From positions 30,686,896-30,750,895 of the forward strand of contig CM057155.1 in NCBI GenBank assembly GCA_029962745.1: 64,000 nucleotides of DNA, given 5' to 3'. Below are positions 34,277 to 46,590 of this stretch, piece after piece. The notes under the pieces were generated by a model. That model did not search any database. It worked only from the letters and a program-made list of their open reading frames with translations, and was not told where the DNA came from. This DNA is from Echinometra lucunter (Eukaryota; Echinodermata; Echinoidea; Camarodonta; Echinometridae). A program made the translations under genes and the position numbers. Position 1 is the first letter of the stretch; the number at the start of each line of letters is the position of its first letter.

Positions 34277-35140
34277 GGTCTTCACTTGGTGTTGTGTTCA
34301 CTCGGCAAAGACAGTAAAACATGCATGCAGTGGTTACTATAGATAAGTCGTTTAGAAAACGCTGTTTGCTATACGAGGGACTGTAGTAAATAATTTATGG
34401 CAGTGAACATGATAAACATAAACATATTATCTGCGTGCTCAACTGAAGTGAGGTGGAACAGAGACGAAACGCTGAATTTTTTGTTGTTACACAGAAATTA
34501 TCTACAAACTTAATTTCCATTTCATTTCATTTCATTCATTTCCACAACACAGCATATAAATTTTACAAGATGTTTCACATTTCAAAATCAATATGAAATC
34601 AACAGTGTAAATTTATACAAAATATTGATATTAATTCAGTTCATACAGTAAATCAAATTAATAAATGGCAAGTATAAAATAAACAATGCTCGCTGTAATG
34701 TGGAGGAAACCTTTAAAAGCAACGCTTGTGAATCAGGTTCCCAATGGTCAATGAGTACATCCCATCCAATAGCACGGGTCTCTTTCATGAGCAGACGAAC
34801 CATATTTGAAAGGGTATTGTCATATTACATTCCCTTCCGATTCCGACTGATGAATTAATATTAAATACGAACAAGCCTAATTAATATGGGCCAAGTTTGT
34901 CCAGCTGTTAGAGAGGTCTGCAACTAAATCAAGAAATCAAAACAGTACATCGACTATAATTCAATCCGGAATAACGAAATTAGCAATTTTCTCAACTATG
35001 TCTGCTTAACGACCCCCTCCTTCATGCTGATATAAAATTTGATATCCAAGCTCAATGAGGGGAGGGGGGGGGGGGTACACGACCTCCCTGCTTTCTAGGA
35101 AAACAGAAGTTGTGTTGGGAAAGACTATACTTGCAAGTGA
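34277..35140. other. Gene-free stretch
   Basis: Includes a likely retroelement 3' end with a ttcatttcatttcattc tail around 34515-34550 and a G run near 35070. No gene is seen. Confidence 0.5.
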
Positions 35141-35148
35141 AGACATCC

Positions 35149-35263
35149 ACGGGCGTCGCTAAAGGGGGGGGGGGGGTGTGTGGAGGGGGGGTGTGACACC
35201 CCCCCCCCCCCCACTCAAAATTCTTGTCGGCAAATTCACGATCGCTGTCGGCAAAAAAAAAAG

Positions 35264-35300
<37 letters not shown>

Positions 35301-36835
35301 GAGGAGAGGGAAGAGGAAGGAGGAAAAAAAAAGGAAAAAAGAGGAGTAAGGTGCCCAAATAGAGTCATATTCGGCTTATTTACTTGTGCATTTTGACGAC
35401 GAAATAATACTGGTACCACGAAAGAGAGTGTATATTTTTCCTTGCTTGCTGCGCTCGCTTGTATTATATGTTTTCGGAAAGCAAACACATTCGGCTAGTG
35501 AGATGAACACTATATAATCTAGATATCTTTAGACCCATCATGTATTTTGATGAAGAAGTATTACTTCTACCATAAAAAGAGTATGTATATTTTTCCTAGC
35601 TCGCTGCGCTCACTCGTATTATATTCAGATACAGGATGTTTTCGGAAAGCAAACATATTCGGCAAATGAGATGAACACAAATATATAATTTAGATAAGTT
35701 ATCTTTAGGCCCATCATGCATTTTGATGAAGAATTATCACTTCTACCATAAAAAGAGTATGTATATTTTTTTCCTCGCTCGCTGCGCTCGCTCGTGTAAT
35801 ATTTAGATATAGAATGGTCTTAAAAGCAAATAAATTAGGTAGGAGATGTGACCAAATATATCAAAATAGGTACCTTAAGGCCAATCGTGTATTTTGATGA
35901 AGAACTTTCACTTCTACCATGAAAAGGATTATGAGTTTTTCCTCGCTCGCTACGCTCGCTCGTATATTATTCAGATACAAGATGGATTGGGGAAAGCAAA
36001 CAAATTTTGCAAGCTATAGGCCCATCGTGTATATTGATGAAGAATTATCACCTACCATAAAATAAAGTATATATTTCTCCTCGCTCGCTGCGCTCGCTCG
36101 TATAATATTTAGATACAGGATAGTCTTTGAAAGCAAATGAATTAGATAAGAGAGGTGACCAAAATCAAGATATCCAAAAGGCCCATCATGCATTTTTTTT
36201 ATGAAGAACTTTCACTTCTATCATGCAAAGGAGTAAATATGTATTTTTCCTCGCTCGCTTCGCTCGCTCGTACAATATTCAGATACAAGATGGATTTGGG
36301 AAAGCAAACGAATTCGACAAGTGAGGTGACCAAATGTACCTGTATAAGTTAGATATCTCATAGTTAATACCATCGTGTATTTTGATAAAGGATTGTCACT
36401 TCTACCATGAAAAATAGATTTTTTTCCTCGCTCGCTGCGCAAGCTATTAATATTTAGGATGGTCTTTGAAACCGAATGAATCAGGCCAGAGAGGTGACCA
36501 AATATAATTAATTTAGATATCTTTAAGCCCACCATGTAGTTTGATGAAGAACTATCACTTAAGTACGTAAGAGAGTGTATATTTTTCCTCGCTCGCTGCG
36601 CTCGCTTGTATTATATTTAGATACAGGATGTTTTCGGAAAACAAACACATTCGGCAAGTGAGGTAAACAAAATATAGTTCAAAAGGAAAATATGATAGAG
36701 GTGCACAATTGAACATGCCTCAATGGGCTTTATACGGTTGAATTTATCGACGTTGGTCGTCGGCAATCGGTGGCATTATTTGTCGGCAATCTGGCCTCTA
36801 CACCCCCCATTCAAAATAGTCTAGCGACGCCCCTG
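35149..36835. mobile_element. hAT-type non-autonomous element carrying a minisatellite (1,687 bp)
   Basis: Left end CACGGGCGTCGCTA; right end ctagcgacgcccctg, inverting to CAGGGGCGTCGCTAG. It is flanked on both sides by the perfect 8-bp duplication AAGACATC (35141-35148 and 36836-36843). The word tgtcggcaa occurs near both ends. Between them lie G/C homopolymers, a (GA)n tract and the tandem array at 35440-36720. No transposase frame is present. Confidence 0.88.
35440..36720. repeat. Eight-unit minisatellite, period about 138-178 bp
   Basis: Each unit starts with a variant of cctcgctcgctgcgctcgct, at 35440, 35595, 35773, 35941, 36079, 36249, 36426 and 36587. Three unit types follow in the order A-A-B-C-B-C-B-A, distinguished by gttttcggaaagcaaac (A), tggtcttTgaaagcaaat (B) and gatggatttgggaaagc (C). 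Spacer length and divergence exclude a CRISPR. Confidence 0.9.
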
Positions 36836-36940
36836 AAGACATCACCTTAGCATATAGTTACTGTTGGTTCGATTATTCTTTGAAAGATATGATTTTCCAT
36901 GATAAATTTCACCGACCAATTTCATACTCTCATGTGGTTC

Positions 36941-39900
36941 TCACTTCCTTTTCCCCTGAAAGAATTTCTCTATATTCCTTTGTAGATCTTCAGACTGGAA
37001 TTGCCTGGCGGCTTCTAGGCGGTCCTCCTCTTGCCTCTCTCGTAACTCTTTCATCAACGGTCCCCGCATTTCTATTTTACACCTGTGCCGAGTTGTACCT
37101 TCAAAAAAGAGAAATAAGTAGGTTATCTGACAGAAACGGCTTTCTCTGCTGGGAGGACAAACGGCATCAAATTCAAATTCAAATTCAAACATTGTATGAA
37201 TTTCAGGATTTAACAAAATTTATTTTCTAAAATTGTACAGTTAATGTATAACATTAACTTTTTGTAAAAGAAAATATGACTTATGTGATTCTCCCTTTTC
37301 AGGTGTGTACAGTTAAAAAAATAAAAAGCTGAAACAGGCAACCACAACCAAATCTTGAAAACTCCCTCCCTTCGCTCGCTCGAAAACTGTTAGCTTTACA
37401 AATATTTTCGCCTATTTAGATCACAGGGGCCGCGGAAGCGGGGGGGGGGGGAGGCTGGGACCCCCACAATTTCGGCCCCCAAATCCTATTAATTGTAAAA
37501 AATTAATATCTAATTTTTAAATTACTCATTTCATATAGGCTTTCAAAACCATAAAAAAAAAACCTCCAGGGGTCCTACAGCCTCTGGACTCTGCCTATTT
37601 GGGTGCCCCCCCCCCCCCCACTAAAAAAAAAACCAAAACAAAAAAACCCACCAAAAAAAACACAAAACAAAACAAAACAAAACAAAAAACTTTCCGCAGC
37701 CCCTGTTGATTTATTTGTCCAACCTCAATGTTTGGGTATCGTTTTCATACACTAAACACTAGTATAATGTTTCAGAGCTGCATATATGCGCACAAAATCG
37801 CAGCAATCGGCCCTCTGCGGCCGTGATCGTAAGACGGAGGGGAGCATCGTTCCCACCCACAGAACTATAAAGACGAGTTTGAGTTCGTTGTTCCCACCCC
37901 AGTCTTTTTCGGGTCACACGAACTTTGTGTATTTTATCTTTAGCTGTGTTACTCACTTGATACTTCAAGCCATGCAGCCATCTCCTCTCGAGCTCGATCC
38001 ATAAGATTCTCCTCGTCCACGAGCTCGTCAACCAACCCGACACGGAGTGCCTCCTCTGGACTAAACGACAACCCTAAAGATATCAAAGTTCAACAGAAAA
38101 ACCAAATAAGGAAATAGATTATTTACGCCCTAATTCTAATTCTCCCGTTAATGAGCTCATCACTATTCAAAGGAACGCCATTTTAAAAATACCGATAGGT
38201 ATGAAGAATTATGAAGTTGGATTCGTCTTAAACACCAGCTCTATTAACGTCATTGAGACCCTTTCGGATTTTAGTGTGTTACCACGGCATTGTCAAGATG
38301 ATTACGTGAGCCTGATCAGTTAGTCAAGGGGGATATTTGGCAAATCTTGAAAGTTTAAAGGCCTGTATAAATAAGTGATTAATTGGGAAGAGGTATTTCG
38401 TATTTCACTGTGAAGGACATCACTAAAGAATTAAAATTTGATAAAATTTGGTTTTCATGGTCACTTGTCATGCTTACTGAAATTAAAATCCATAAAGTGC
38501 TTTGTGTTACGGGCGGACAAAATTATTCTTGTATAACAGCATAATCGTTCAGGCTGACGTACATAATACATGCATTTTGGGAGGGCTTCTTGACAAATAT
38601 CAATTTACATACCGCAAGGAAGCTTTACATCCCGAAGTGGGCATTTGCCCGCTGCGTCCTGATAATTGTGAAAAAAAAAGATCTTACCCATAATATTATG
38701 AGCTTGAGGAAAGGCTTAAGGCAAAATAATTACTTACCCTTGCCATATGAATTATTAACCAGAGCCCTTTATTACAGAGTTCGACCAAGTCGGTTTCAGT
38801 ACGTCCGTGGTTACAACATGGCGCAATATCTTTTGTATTGTGCTTGCCTACAAAATGCGCCATGTTGTAACCTACTGAAACAGAGTTGGTCGAACTCTGT
38901 AATAAAGGGCTCTGTTGGGTTACTTACCTAGTTGAAACGCCCTCTCTGCCTGCCGGTGTCCGACTGTGTTCTTAAGGAGACCCCACAACCAGAACGAAAG
39001 AACAAGATCCTAATAACGAACAAGAAAGGGAGCATTGAAAAAGTAGACGAAAAATGGCAAAGTATGGTTCAAATGCAGGCATTGAAGTTTTCTATCAGTT
39101 ATCTACAAATCTTATTTAGTGATATTTTGAATGAAAAATTCCTTTTTAGCCTGGAAAAATGTACAGGTTAAAAGATTGATATTCATGCAAGATTAATTGC
39201 CAACCCCTTCCTTCTTCCAAGTGAAATTTTGCTGGTACACCTGTGAATAGTACCTACGTCACCTCATGCAAGTGTTACATTATTGTTCCCATTTCGTCCT
39301 TCCGAATTCTGTGGACGGGAGGTTAGATAGATAGACCATTAACATTTTGCCAAAACATCAAGGTCATCATTGGAATGGCACATCACATTAGCCAAAAAAG
39401 TTGTCCGCAGACAAAACGATGGGAAAATTGACATTACCCTGTGGTTGCTTTCGTGAAAGGGCAATTCCACGATAACGGAATTACAAAATGTAATTCCATT
39501 ACTAATATTTTTTTAGTTTGTGTGCCTGTTTTGTTCCTTGCCTTCCTTTTTACCATTTAATACTATGAAAATATGCCCATTCTTTCACCTGAACTCTTTC
39601 ATTCCAACAATATTCTACTTACATTCATGATATTGTGGTATACAACCTTGGTAAAGGAATTACCAGAAAATGGTGCCATTTTCCAAGAACAAAAATGTCT
39701 TGTAAAATCAAACATGCATTTTACCAATACTGACTATGATAGTGGAATTCCTTTGTTTAAGCTTCTTTTAATTCAAGGATTTGGCTATTCAGGACTATCA
39801 ACGTGATTGTTTTTACAATAAATCTGAAGTGAACTGATTGTTCTTCCCATGTGGAATTGCTCGGAAGTCTTCGCGATCCTTTTGAATACGTTTGATATCC

Positions 39901-40580
39901 TTTTGAAGTTAAACTTACTCTTCTTGATTCGTTAAGCCCCATCGTATATGGTCCCTTTGCCATGATTCTGTAGTCACAAGTTAACGCGGTAACAGCGCCA
40001 GCTGCCAAACAGTGGCCCTGCAGGAAAGTTGATAAAAATGAATGTACAAAAAGCAATCCATATGATATCTCATGTAAATATTGATATACGCTGATAAACT
40101 GTCCGTCCGTGACATTCATCATTAATTTTTTTTATGGATTCTAGTTTGAGCAGACAACCAGGGCGACGAAATTTTATCGAATTTCAACTCCTTCAGTGAT
40201 GCCCTTCACCATGAAACATGAAATGGCTAAACATATTTCATTACCTATTTTTGCAGGCCCTCAAACTTAAAAAAATTGTCAAATGTCCGTCCGTGACAAA
40301 CCGATCAGGTTCAACTAATGTGTGATCATTAACAGATCAGCTCACTTTTCTGCGGTATGAAATGATTAATATGCCGTTAAACTATCCCCTGGATGCCTAC
40401 TCCTTCTTTCTTTTTCTTTTAATTACTTAAAACAAATCTTTTCAGTACAGCCTTTTCTTTTCTCATGCGCTCCTCATTCGCTCCTTAGAAGGTGAGGACA
40501 CTAACGATGATAAAAGCAGTTATGTTGGAGTGAGAAAAATGGAATAGAGAAAGAAAGAAAGAAAGAAAGAAGATGAGAGA

Positions 40581-40626
<46 letters not shown>

Positions 40627-43600
40627 AGAGAAAGAGAGAGAGAGAGAGAGAGGGAAGAGAAAGAGAGAGATAACCAAATACTTACGTTGATAGCGGCTAT
40701 GGTGGCTAGTCTGCTGCCGTAATGCACAAGCCATGCTTCCTGCATGGCCCTCCAAAGGTCCAAAAGGTCTTCAAAGGGTTTCTGGTACAATTCTGTAAGG
40801 TCTAGACCAGCTGAGAACACCTTTGGGCATGCCTGTCGTGTGCAGAGAAGGAGAAGGAAAACGTTGCCATGGAGACAGAACAGAGAAAGATGAAACTTTG
40901 CAAGGAGACAACAAATCAGAAACCTTTTAAGGTTCCCAATTTAACATGACTTGTTTGAAACCATGTTAAAGTATGGAAGAGAAGGAGGAGAGAGAGAAAA
41001 GGGATTGGGAAAAATAAGCATCAACAGTTTTATCGCAAAAGGGGCTAGGCGCCACTTCTTTTGTCTCAATAGATAATTTCATTTCTTGACAACACTACTG
41101 TTGTATAAAATACCTTTTTCTTGCCTTCATCTAAATAAGCAAGTTAATATCAAGATATACGTAACACCGTTCACATAAATATCTTTATAAAGATAAACAA
41201 AACAATAGCTTTCGGAAATTTTGAAAAAAACCGGAAAGGATCAAAGGAAGCATCCAGAATTGTCCATACTGGATTTTCTTCTTGTTCCTTTTTGTTGCCT
41301 AAAAGTTATTCATCGAACCACAACTATTTAATGCTCTCCTATACTTTTTATTCATGTTTTTTTTTAATAGTAGACTATTGCTCTTCCTATCAAAACCAGT
41401 CCATCCATATGAAGCTTATTCGCTTACTGAAGTTATGATGAGTCCTTGCATATCTTTGTCGCTCTCTAAATCCAAGATGGCGTCTTTCATTTCTAGGATG
41501 AATGCCTTGCTTTGATTGTTGATGGGCGCCCTACACATGTTAATGATCGCATAACCTTGGGTGAAACAATGAAAAGAAAATCAAATGACGATTCTGCAAA
41601 ATTAGAATTGTCCCGAAAGAGGCAATAGCATTTACAATTGTTTTTTTCGCCTTGAAATGAAATTTCAAAATTTCAAAATTTCCAGGCAGGCCTAATTACT
41701 GGCAACCTATTGGGAATATTTCAAAGTTAAAGAGCTAACTAAATTACGTGTAAGTTGGTAGATTGATTACTTTACTGACTTTCAAGAAAGCTGGTGTATG
41801 CTTGTAAACAAGCAACCAGGGGACCCACTGTTTTCAGTCCTCTCGAATGACTTGACAATGATCGCATTACTGCTTAACCAAAGGCCTGTTTAAAGCGCAC
41901 TGCACCTGGTATGAAACCCGAGTACTCCCGGCATACCACGAGTACTGTCACGTGACCTTTGCCCTGCCACCGAGCCATTATCTTTTCGATTACATTTCTT
42001 CTCTTCCTCAGATATTAATCAATGGGAGGCTAAATTGTATCTCACTTAAAGGAAACCAAAACCCTCGAGTCAAGTAGTTTTTTTACAATCAGAACTAAGA
42101 CGAAATCAAACGGATCAGCGAATATTTGAACGAAATCGTGTACTGAATAAGAAAGTTACGTCTGTATGAAATTTTCTATCTATACTATTTTTTGGACAAC
42201 TCTCAATATGATTTGTACACACTTAATTAAACATTTTCTCGTTTTCTTAAGCCAAACTCAAGATATGTAATTTAGGAGTGTTTTCTCTATAATATAATTT
42301 GATTTGATTTGATTTATTGGTTTCATAAAGAAAATAAAAAATATTTGTAATTATGTGTACAAAACATAATGAGAGTTGCCCACAAATAATATCACCATAT
42401 AAAGTGTCAAAACAGAAAATTTTATGTATTTTTTTTTTTTAATCCGTGTCCGATTTCGTTCAAAATTTCGCCGATCTGTTTAATTCTGTCTTATCTTTGA
42501 TTTAAAAAACCACTTGACCTGTGGTTCCGGGTCATGTTTCCTTTAAATATGTTAAAGTAAATTTTGTGCTGGTTTGAATGCTCTTGAATGTGACGTAACA
42601 TTAACTGCCCGACTAGAGTCTTTAATAACCCTCAAATGAGGACACCACATCATATCACATGCATCCTAATGGCATTGATCAATGAATTCAATATCTTCAA
42701 CATTATTTTGTGCCTTAGAAACATCCCACAGCTGGGGAGCGTTTCATGAAAGGACTTGTCGGATGTTTTATCCGACAAAGTCTGTTTTATCCGACAGTTG
42801 CCATAGTAACGATGCTTCTCAGCCAATCAAAATCAAGGAAAGATGTCAGATCTGATAGCTTGTCAGACAACAAATGTTGATGAAACGCTCCCCTGTTCTA
42901 CGTTCAACAGATATAAAATGCATATAGCATATCAATCGAACGGTTGGGGGGGGGGGCATAAAGCCATTCGTAAAATTACGCGTGACTTTACAAACGACTG
43001 GAATATGAAGTGCCAAATTGGATGTTCAAAGTTTTTCATGACGTTTTGACAAAGTGTAACTGCATTTCCCATAATCTCAATTAAATTATGGCAAAAAAAT
43101 ACTTTGCAATAAAAATGTTTGTAAACAATAGTTACTTTAATGATAATCTACGTCTGGATATTTTACCTTTAGCTGATGCGATTCATCATGATTGAGAATC
43201 CCATTTAGCTTGCCATAATTAAGTCTTTCGTAAAGTCACTGGTAACTTTGCGAACAGCTTTATGGAACACCACCCCGTACTTGAGACTTACTATCTTCCT
43301 TCTCAATCTTAAGAAAGCTAGCATGTCGCTGCGGTACTACATTGAGCGTTGTTTGAATAGATTGTCCATGTTGTCTGCAAATGGGACTCACCGAACTGAC
43401 ACCTGAAAGAGAAGGAAACAAATGAAAATTTAATAATTTCATAATTCAGTGATTTATCCGCAAGTTATGCCTATCGATTGACGTGTATCTGCTTGACAGA
43501 GGCGGCGTCAGGGTATTACGATAGGTGGGGGGGGGGGCANNNNNNNNNNNNNNNNNNNNNNNNNNNNNNNNNNNNNNNNNNNNNNNNNNNNNNNNNNNNN

Positions 43601-44718
43601 NNNNNNNNNNNNNNNNNNNNNNNNNNNNNNNNNNNNNNNNNNNNNNNNNNNNNNNNNNNNNNNNNNNNNNNNNNNNNNNNNNNNNNNNNNNNNNNNNNNN
43701 NNNNNNNNNNNNNNNNNNNNNNNNNNNNNNNNNNNNNNNNNNNNNNNNNNNNNNNNNNNNNNNNNNNNNNNNNNNNNNNNNNNNNNNNNNNNNNNNNNNN
43801 NNNNNNNNNNNNNNNNNNNNNNNNNNNNNNNNNNNNNNNNNNNNNNNNNNNNNNNNNNNNNNNNNNNNNNNNNNNNNNNNNNNNNNNNNNNNNNNNNNNN
43901 NNNNNNNNNNNNNNNNNNNNNNNNNNNNNNNNNNNNNNNNNNNNNNNNNNNNNNNNNNNNNNNNNNNNNNNNNNNNNNNNNNNNNNNNNNNNNNNNNNNN
44001 NNNNNNNNNNNNNNNNNNNNNNNNNNNNNNNNNNNNNNNAAAAAAAAAAAAAAAAGAGAGAGAGAAAGGCGCTTTAATATTACCCCGGCTCAGCTAGGCT
44101 ACCCGGATCTTAGTGCACACAGCATGCAAGGAAATCCTTTCAACAATGGTGGAGAGTGGTAAATTTAGATTAATGTCTTCCCCAAAGACACTGGTATCGT
44201 GCCTGTGTTCCAAATAACGACGTTCGCATCTCCTATCGAGTGTTACTACCATTTCATTGAAACTCATTAGCGCTAGATCGCTTCGTTCCATCGCATTTCA
44301 AATCCTAAAGGATACTTGGTGTAGTAGTTTTTCACTCTCATGACGCTCCTTTGAGTAGGTTCGATTATCCCCCAGCCACCCCCCCCCCCCCCGACGATAA
44401 ATTCAAGCCCCGGTGCAGATAAAAAATTTTACTTTCAAATAAATCAGAGGCACAGAAATTCACAGGACCAAGGTTTTCAATTAAGTCCCACAGGCAGGAT
44501 AACATGAACGGTACATGGTAGGAACGAATAGGAGACAAATCTAGAGACATTATACAAGCATAATTGCTAATTGGAAAAAAAGTCAAATAACGACTACCAA
44601 TCAACCGAGACTCGTGATACTATATCAACAAAACATATAGGAGTAAAAAAAAAAAAATCCACACTAACACTCACGAAAACCATTATATCTTACGTATCAC
44701 ATGACGAAAAAGAGACAT
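36941..44718 (-). CDS. ECI1: Enoyl-CoA delta isomerase 1-like, mitochondrial, copy B (8 exons, 288 aa)
   Basis: Same enzyme family as copy C. Coding exons in transcript order: 44718-44694 (25 nt), 43402-43292, 41555-41428, 40832-40686, 40017-39919, 39009-38928, 38073-37957 and 37098-36941 (TGA). All introns are GT-AG and the total is 867 nt in one frame. The first exon (MSLFRHVI plus a split Arg codon) was located by its phase-1 donor and its likeness to MLFRRAV of copy A, so it is the least certain part. The Arg-rich N-terminus suits mitochondrial import. Core motifs are VFSAGLDLTELY in exon 4, TCDYRIMAKGPYTMGLNESRR in exon 5 (catalytic Glu about 167) and LVDELVDEEN in exon 7. Exon 6 reads SFWLWGLL where copy C has PFWLRDLL. 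Intron 1 contains an assembly gap, and a hairpin repeat ends 14 bp from the exon 6 donor. Confidence 0.9.
37424..37705. mobile_element. Degenerate hAT-like element in ECI1-B intron 7
   Basis: Left caggggccgcggaagcgg and right ctttccgcagcccctg are inverted CAGGGG ends. The interior has G, C and A homopolymers and aaaac repeats. The putative 8-bp flanks match poorly (ttagatca and ttgattta), so the copy is old or the boundaries are off. Confidence 0.55.
38760..38914. mobile_element. Hairpin element in ECI1-B intron 6, 14 bp from the exon 6 donor
   Basis: Left arm cagagccctttattacagag, right arm ctctgtaataaagggctctg, with about 60 bp of paired arms (gttacaacatggcgca and tgcgccatgttgtaac at the inner ends). 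It would fold into a long stem in the transcript. Confidence 0.8.
40555..40672. repeat. (GA)n tract in ECI1-B intron 4
   Basis: A long (GA)n run starts 14 bp inside the intron from the exon 4 donor, the same position as the tract in copy A. On the coding strand it is a (CT)n pyrimidine tract. Confidence 0.92.
42734..42893 (+). mobile_element. 'cgttt(c)at' MITE, TTGTCGGAT subtype, copy 2 (in ECI1-B intron 2)
   Basis: Ends ggggagcgtttcatgaaagg and gttgatgaaacgctcccc. It differs from the inverted copy at 34116-34276 at only a few positions over 160 bp. Confidence 0.87.
42945..43276. repeat. Dispersed repeat pair member, copy 1
   Basis: Shares tttcccataatct, ttgagaatccca and flanking text with 60616-60900. 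The left end includes gccattcgtaaaattacg and the right end cgaacagctttatgg. Its right end touches ECI1-B exon 2. Confidence 0.65.
43497..43539. mobile_element. hAT-like element end running into the assembly gap
   Basis: Begins cagaggcggcgtcagggta, like the 19353 element, then a G run and the gap. The other end is not seen. Confidence 0.6.
43540..44039. other. Assembly gap (500 N)
   Basis: Exactly 500 N, so a nominal size. It lies in ECI1-B intron 1 and begins straight after a G homopolymer. Confidence 0.99.
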
Positions 44719-45869
44719 GGTCTTTCCTTGGGCAAAGAGCAATCAACTTGCTATAACGACCAGATCCAAAATGAAAGAGCTGAAACAATTATTCTCCTCA
44801 ACCCGGTATCCTAATATTCAGATGTAAACCAGACTAGTACCCAGATCATGGACAAATTAACCCAATTGTGATTTAGAGAAAGGGTATGGATGTTCTGTAT
44901 CTCTCGCAACACAAACGTCCACCACTTGACTTTGGCAAGTGACTTAACACTGAAACACTGTATAAGGAGTTTTAAAGGTGCCGAGGATCGATCGCCAAAA
45001 ATTTATTCCATAAATCAGCCAAGTCAGAATATTCCCTGAACATGTCAACTGCTCTTTTGGTCTGACGTCATATCCTCTTGAGCATAAATTCAATATTCAT
45101 GATTTCGTCACGTGTTGCTCTTCAAACAACGCTAACATGTTTGTCCATTATAGTTCAAATTCCATCATATCATCACCATGTCGTTGTCCTGTAAATCGTA
45201 ATGGTTCATGTCGTTCATATTACAGGCGGATCCAGGGACTGATACGAAAGCACTCCTCCCCATATTAAAAAAAAAAACCCAAAACAATGAACAAAACAAA
45301 AAAGGATTTCATGGAATAAAAGATGTTAAATCTTGGGATCTAAATCTCAAATTCCTTCTTTGAAACGTTAGAAGGGTCATCAGAATTAATAAAATAATAT
45401 TTTCTTTGAGAAAAAAATATCACAGGTATTTTTTCCCTTTTTTCCCTGCTATGCATCCCGCCCTTCTTTCTCTGAGAGGGAGAGGCATGAGAAGACCCGA
45501 CATCATTATTTCCAGCTAGAGAAATAAATGTCCGGGAACCCTGTCCCAGTTTGACAAAAATTCCTGGATCTGCACCTGGTGTAACCCCCCCCCCCCCCCC
45601 CCCCCGTTTTCGTGAGTTGAAGTTTCCAGCGTACTTATCACACCCATTCCTTATGGACTTTATTTCACCCTCAGATTAAAAAAAGGAAAGAAGAGACAGC
45701 AACGACTTTAGAGAAAACATGTCTTCAGGATGAAGTACGTTCTATTTTTAAGATATTATCTATGTCTGGGATCATAGTGCAAGATAATGATAACAACATT
45801 GTATCATGAGAGTGCAATTTATTGTTTAGCCATGACAGCAACAAAAAAATAAGAGAAGTACACAAGATT

Positions 45870-45908
<39 letters not shown>

Positions 45909-46286
45909 AGAGAAAGAAAGAGAGAAAGAGAAAGGAGTGGGAAGAAGAAGAGAAAAAAAAGAAAGGGAGGGAGAGAAAAGGAGAGGAAGTGGGAGAGAGA
46001 TGGGGGGGGGGAGGGGAGAGCTCTAAAGGAGAGGGGGAGAATGAGAAATGGTAGAGAGAGGGAATGAGAAAAAAAAGAAGAAAGAGAGGGAGACCGTGAG
46101 AGGGAAAGAAAAGGAGAGAAAAAGGGAGCGGGGGTTGCATAAACAGACAGAACATTAAAAAATCTGAATTACTCGCGCTGAAAAGAGAAGGAGATATGAC
46201 AGGACCAGAGAAGTTTATAAATGTATATGTTGCTGAAATTGTTTTCAGTTTCTCATAAATGATCATTATTTTTCTTATTATTCTAG
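44719..46286. other. Gene-free stretch between ECI1 copies B and C
   Basis: Contains a C run near 45586-45605 and a purine tract, largely (GA)n, at 45868-46125 that creates false frames. It should hold the promoter of copy B. Confidence 0.5.
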
Positions 46287-46590
46287 TTATTTATCCATTC
46301 TTCTGATGATTAAACAGTCATGTTTATCTGTTTCATGATATTTGTTTGGGGCTGTCATATTTTCAAGCAAACTGCTTACAATAAAATATTGCAGCCCTTC
46401 CGCAAATGATTTTATGTTTGATGAATTACAATAATTTATCATTTCGTGTTTGTTTGATTGTTACATAATTATACTTGCTTATAAAAATTTATGACTCGAA
46501 AGTACTTTTGTATTTCATTTTTAGATATGTTATCGAAAAATGTTGTATTTACATGAATGCAGAAGGAAATAAATCAAATCAAAAATCAAA
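46287..46590. repeat. Dispersed repeat with AAATC tail, copy 2
   Basis: Homologous over its length to 18965-19278, ending aataaatcaaatcaaa in the same orientation. Confidence 0.7.

Noticed and set aside
35440..36720. CRISPR-like regular repeat array
   Set aside because: The units themselves are 138-178 bp and diverged, there are no unique spacers of fixed size, and the host is an animal genome inside a hAT-type element.
38760..38914. 8-bp target duplication for the hairpin at 38760
   Set aside because: The flanks ttattaac and ttgggtta do not match, so a hAT assignment is not supported there.
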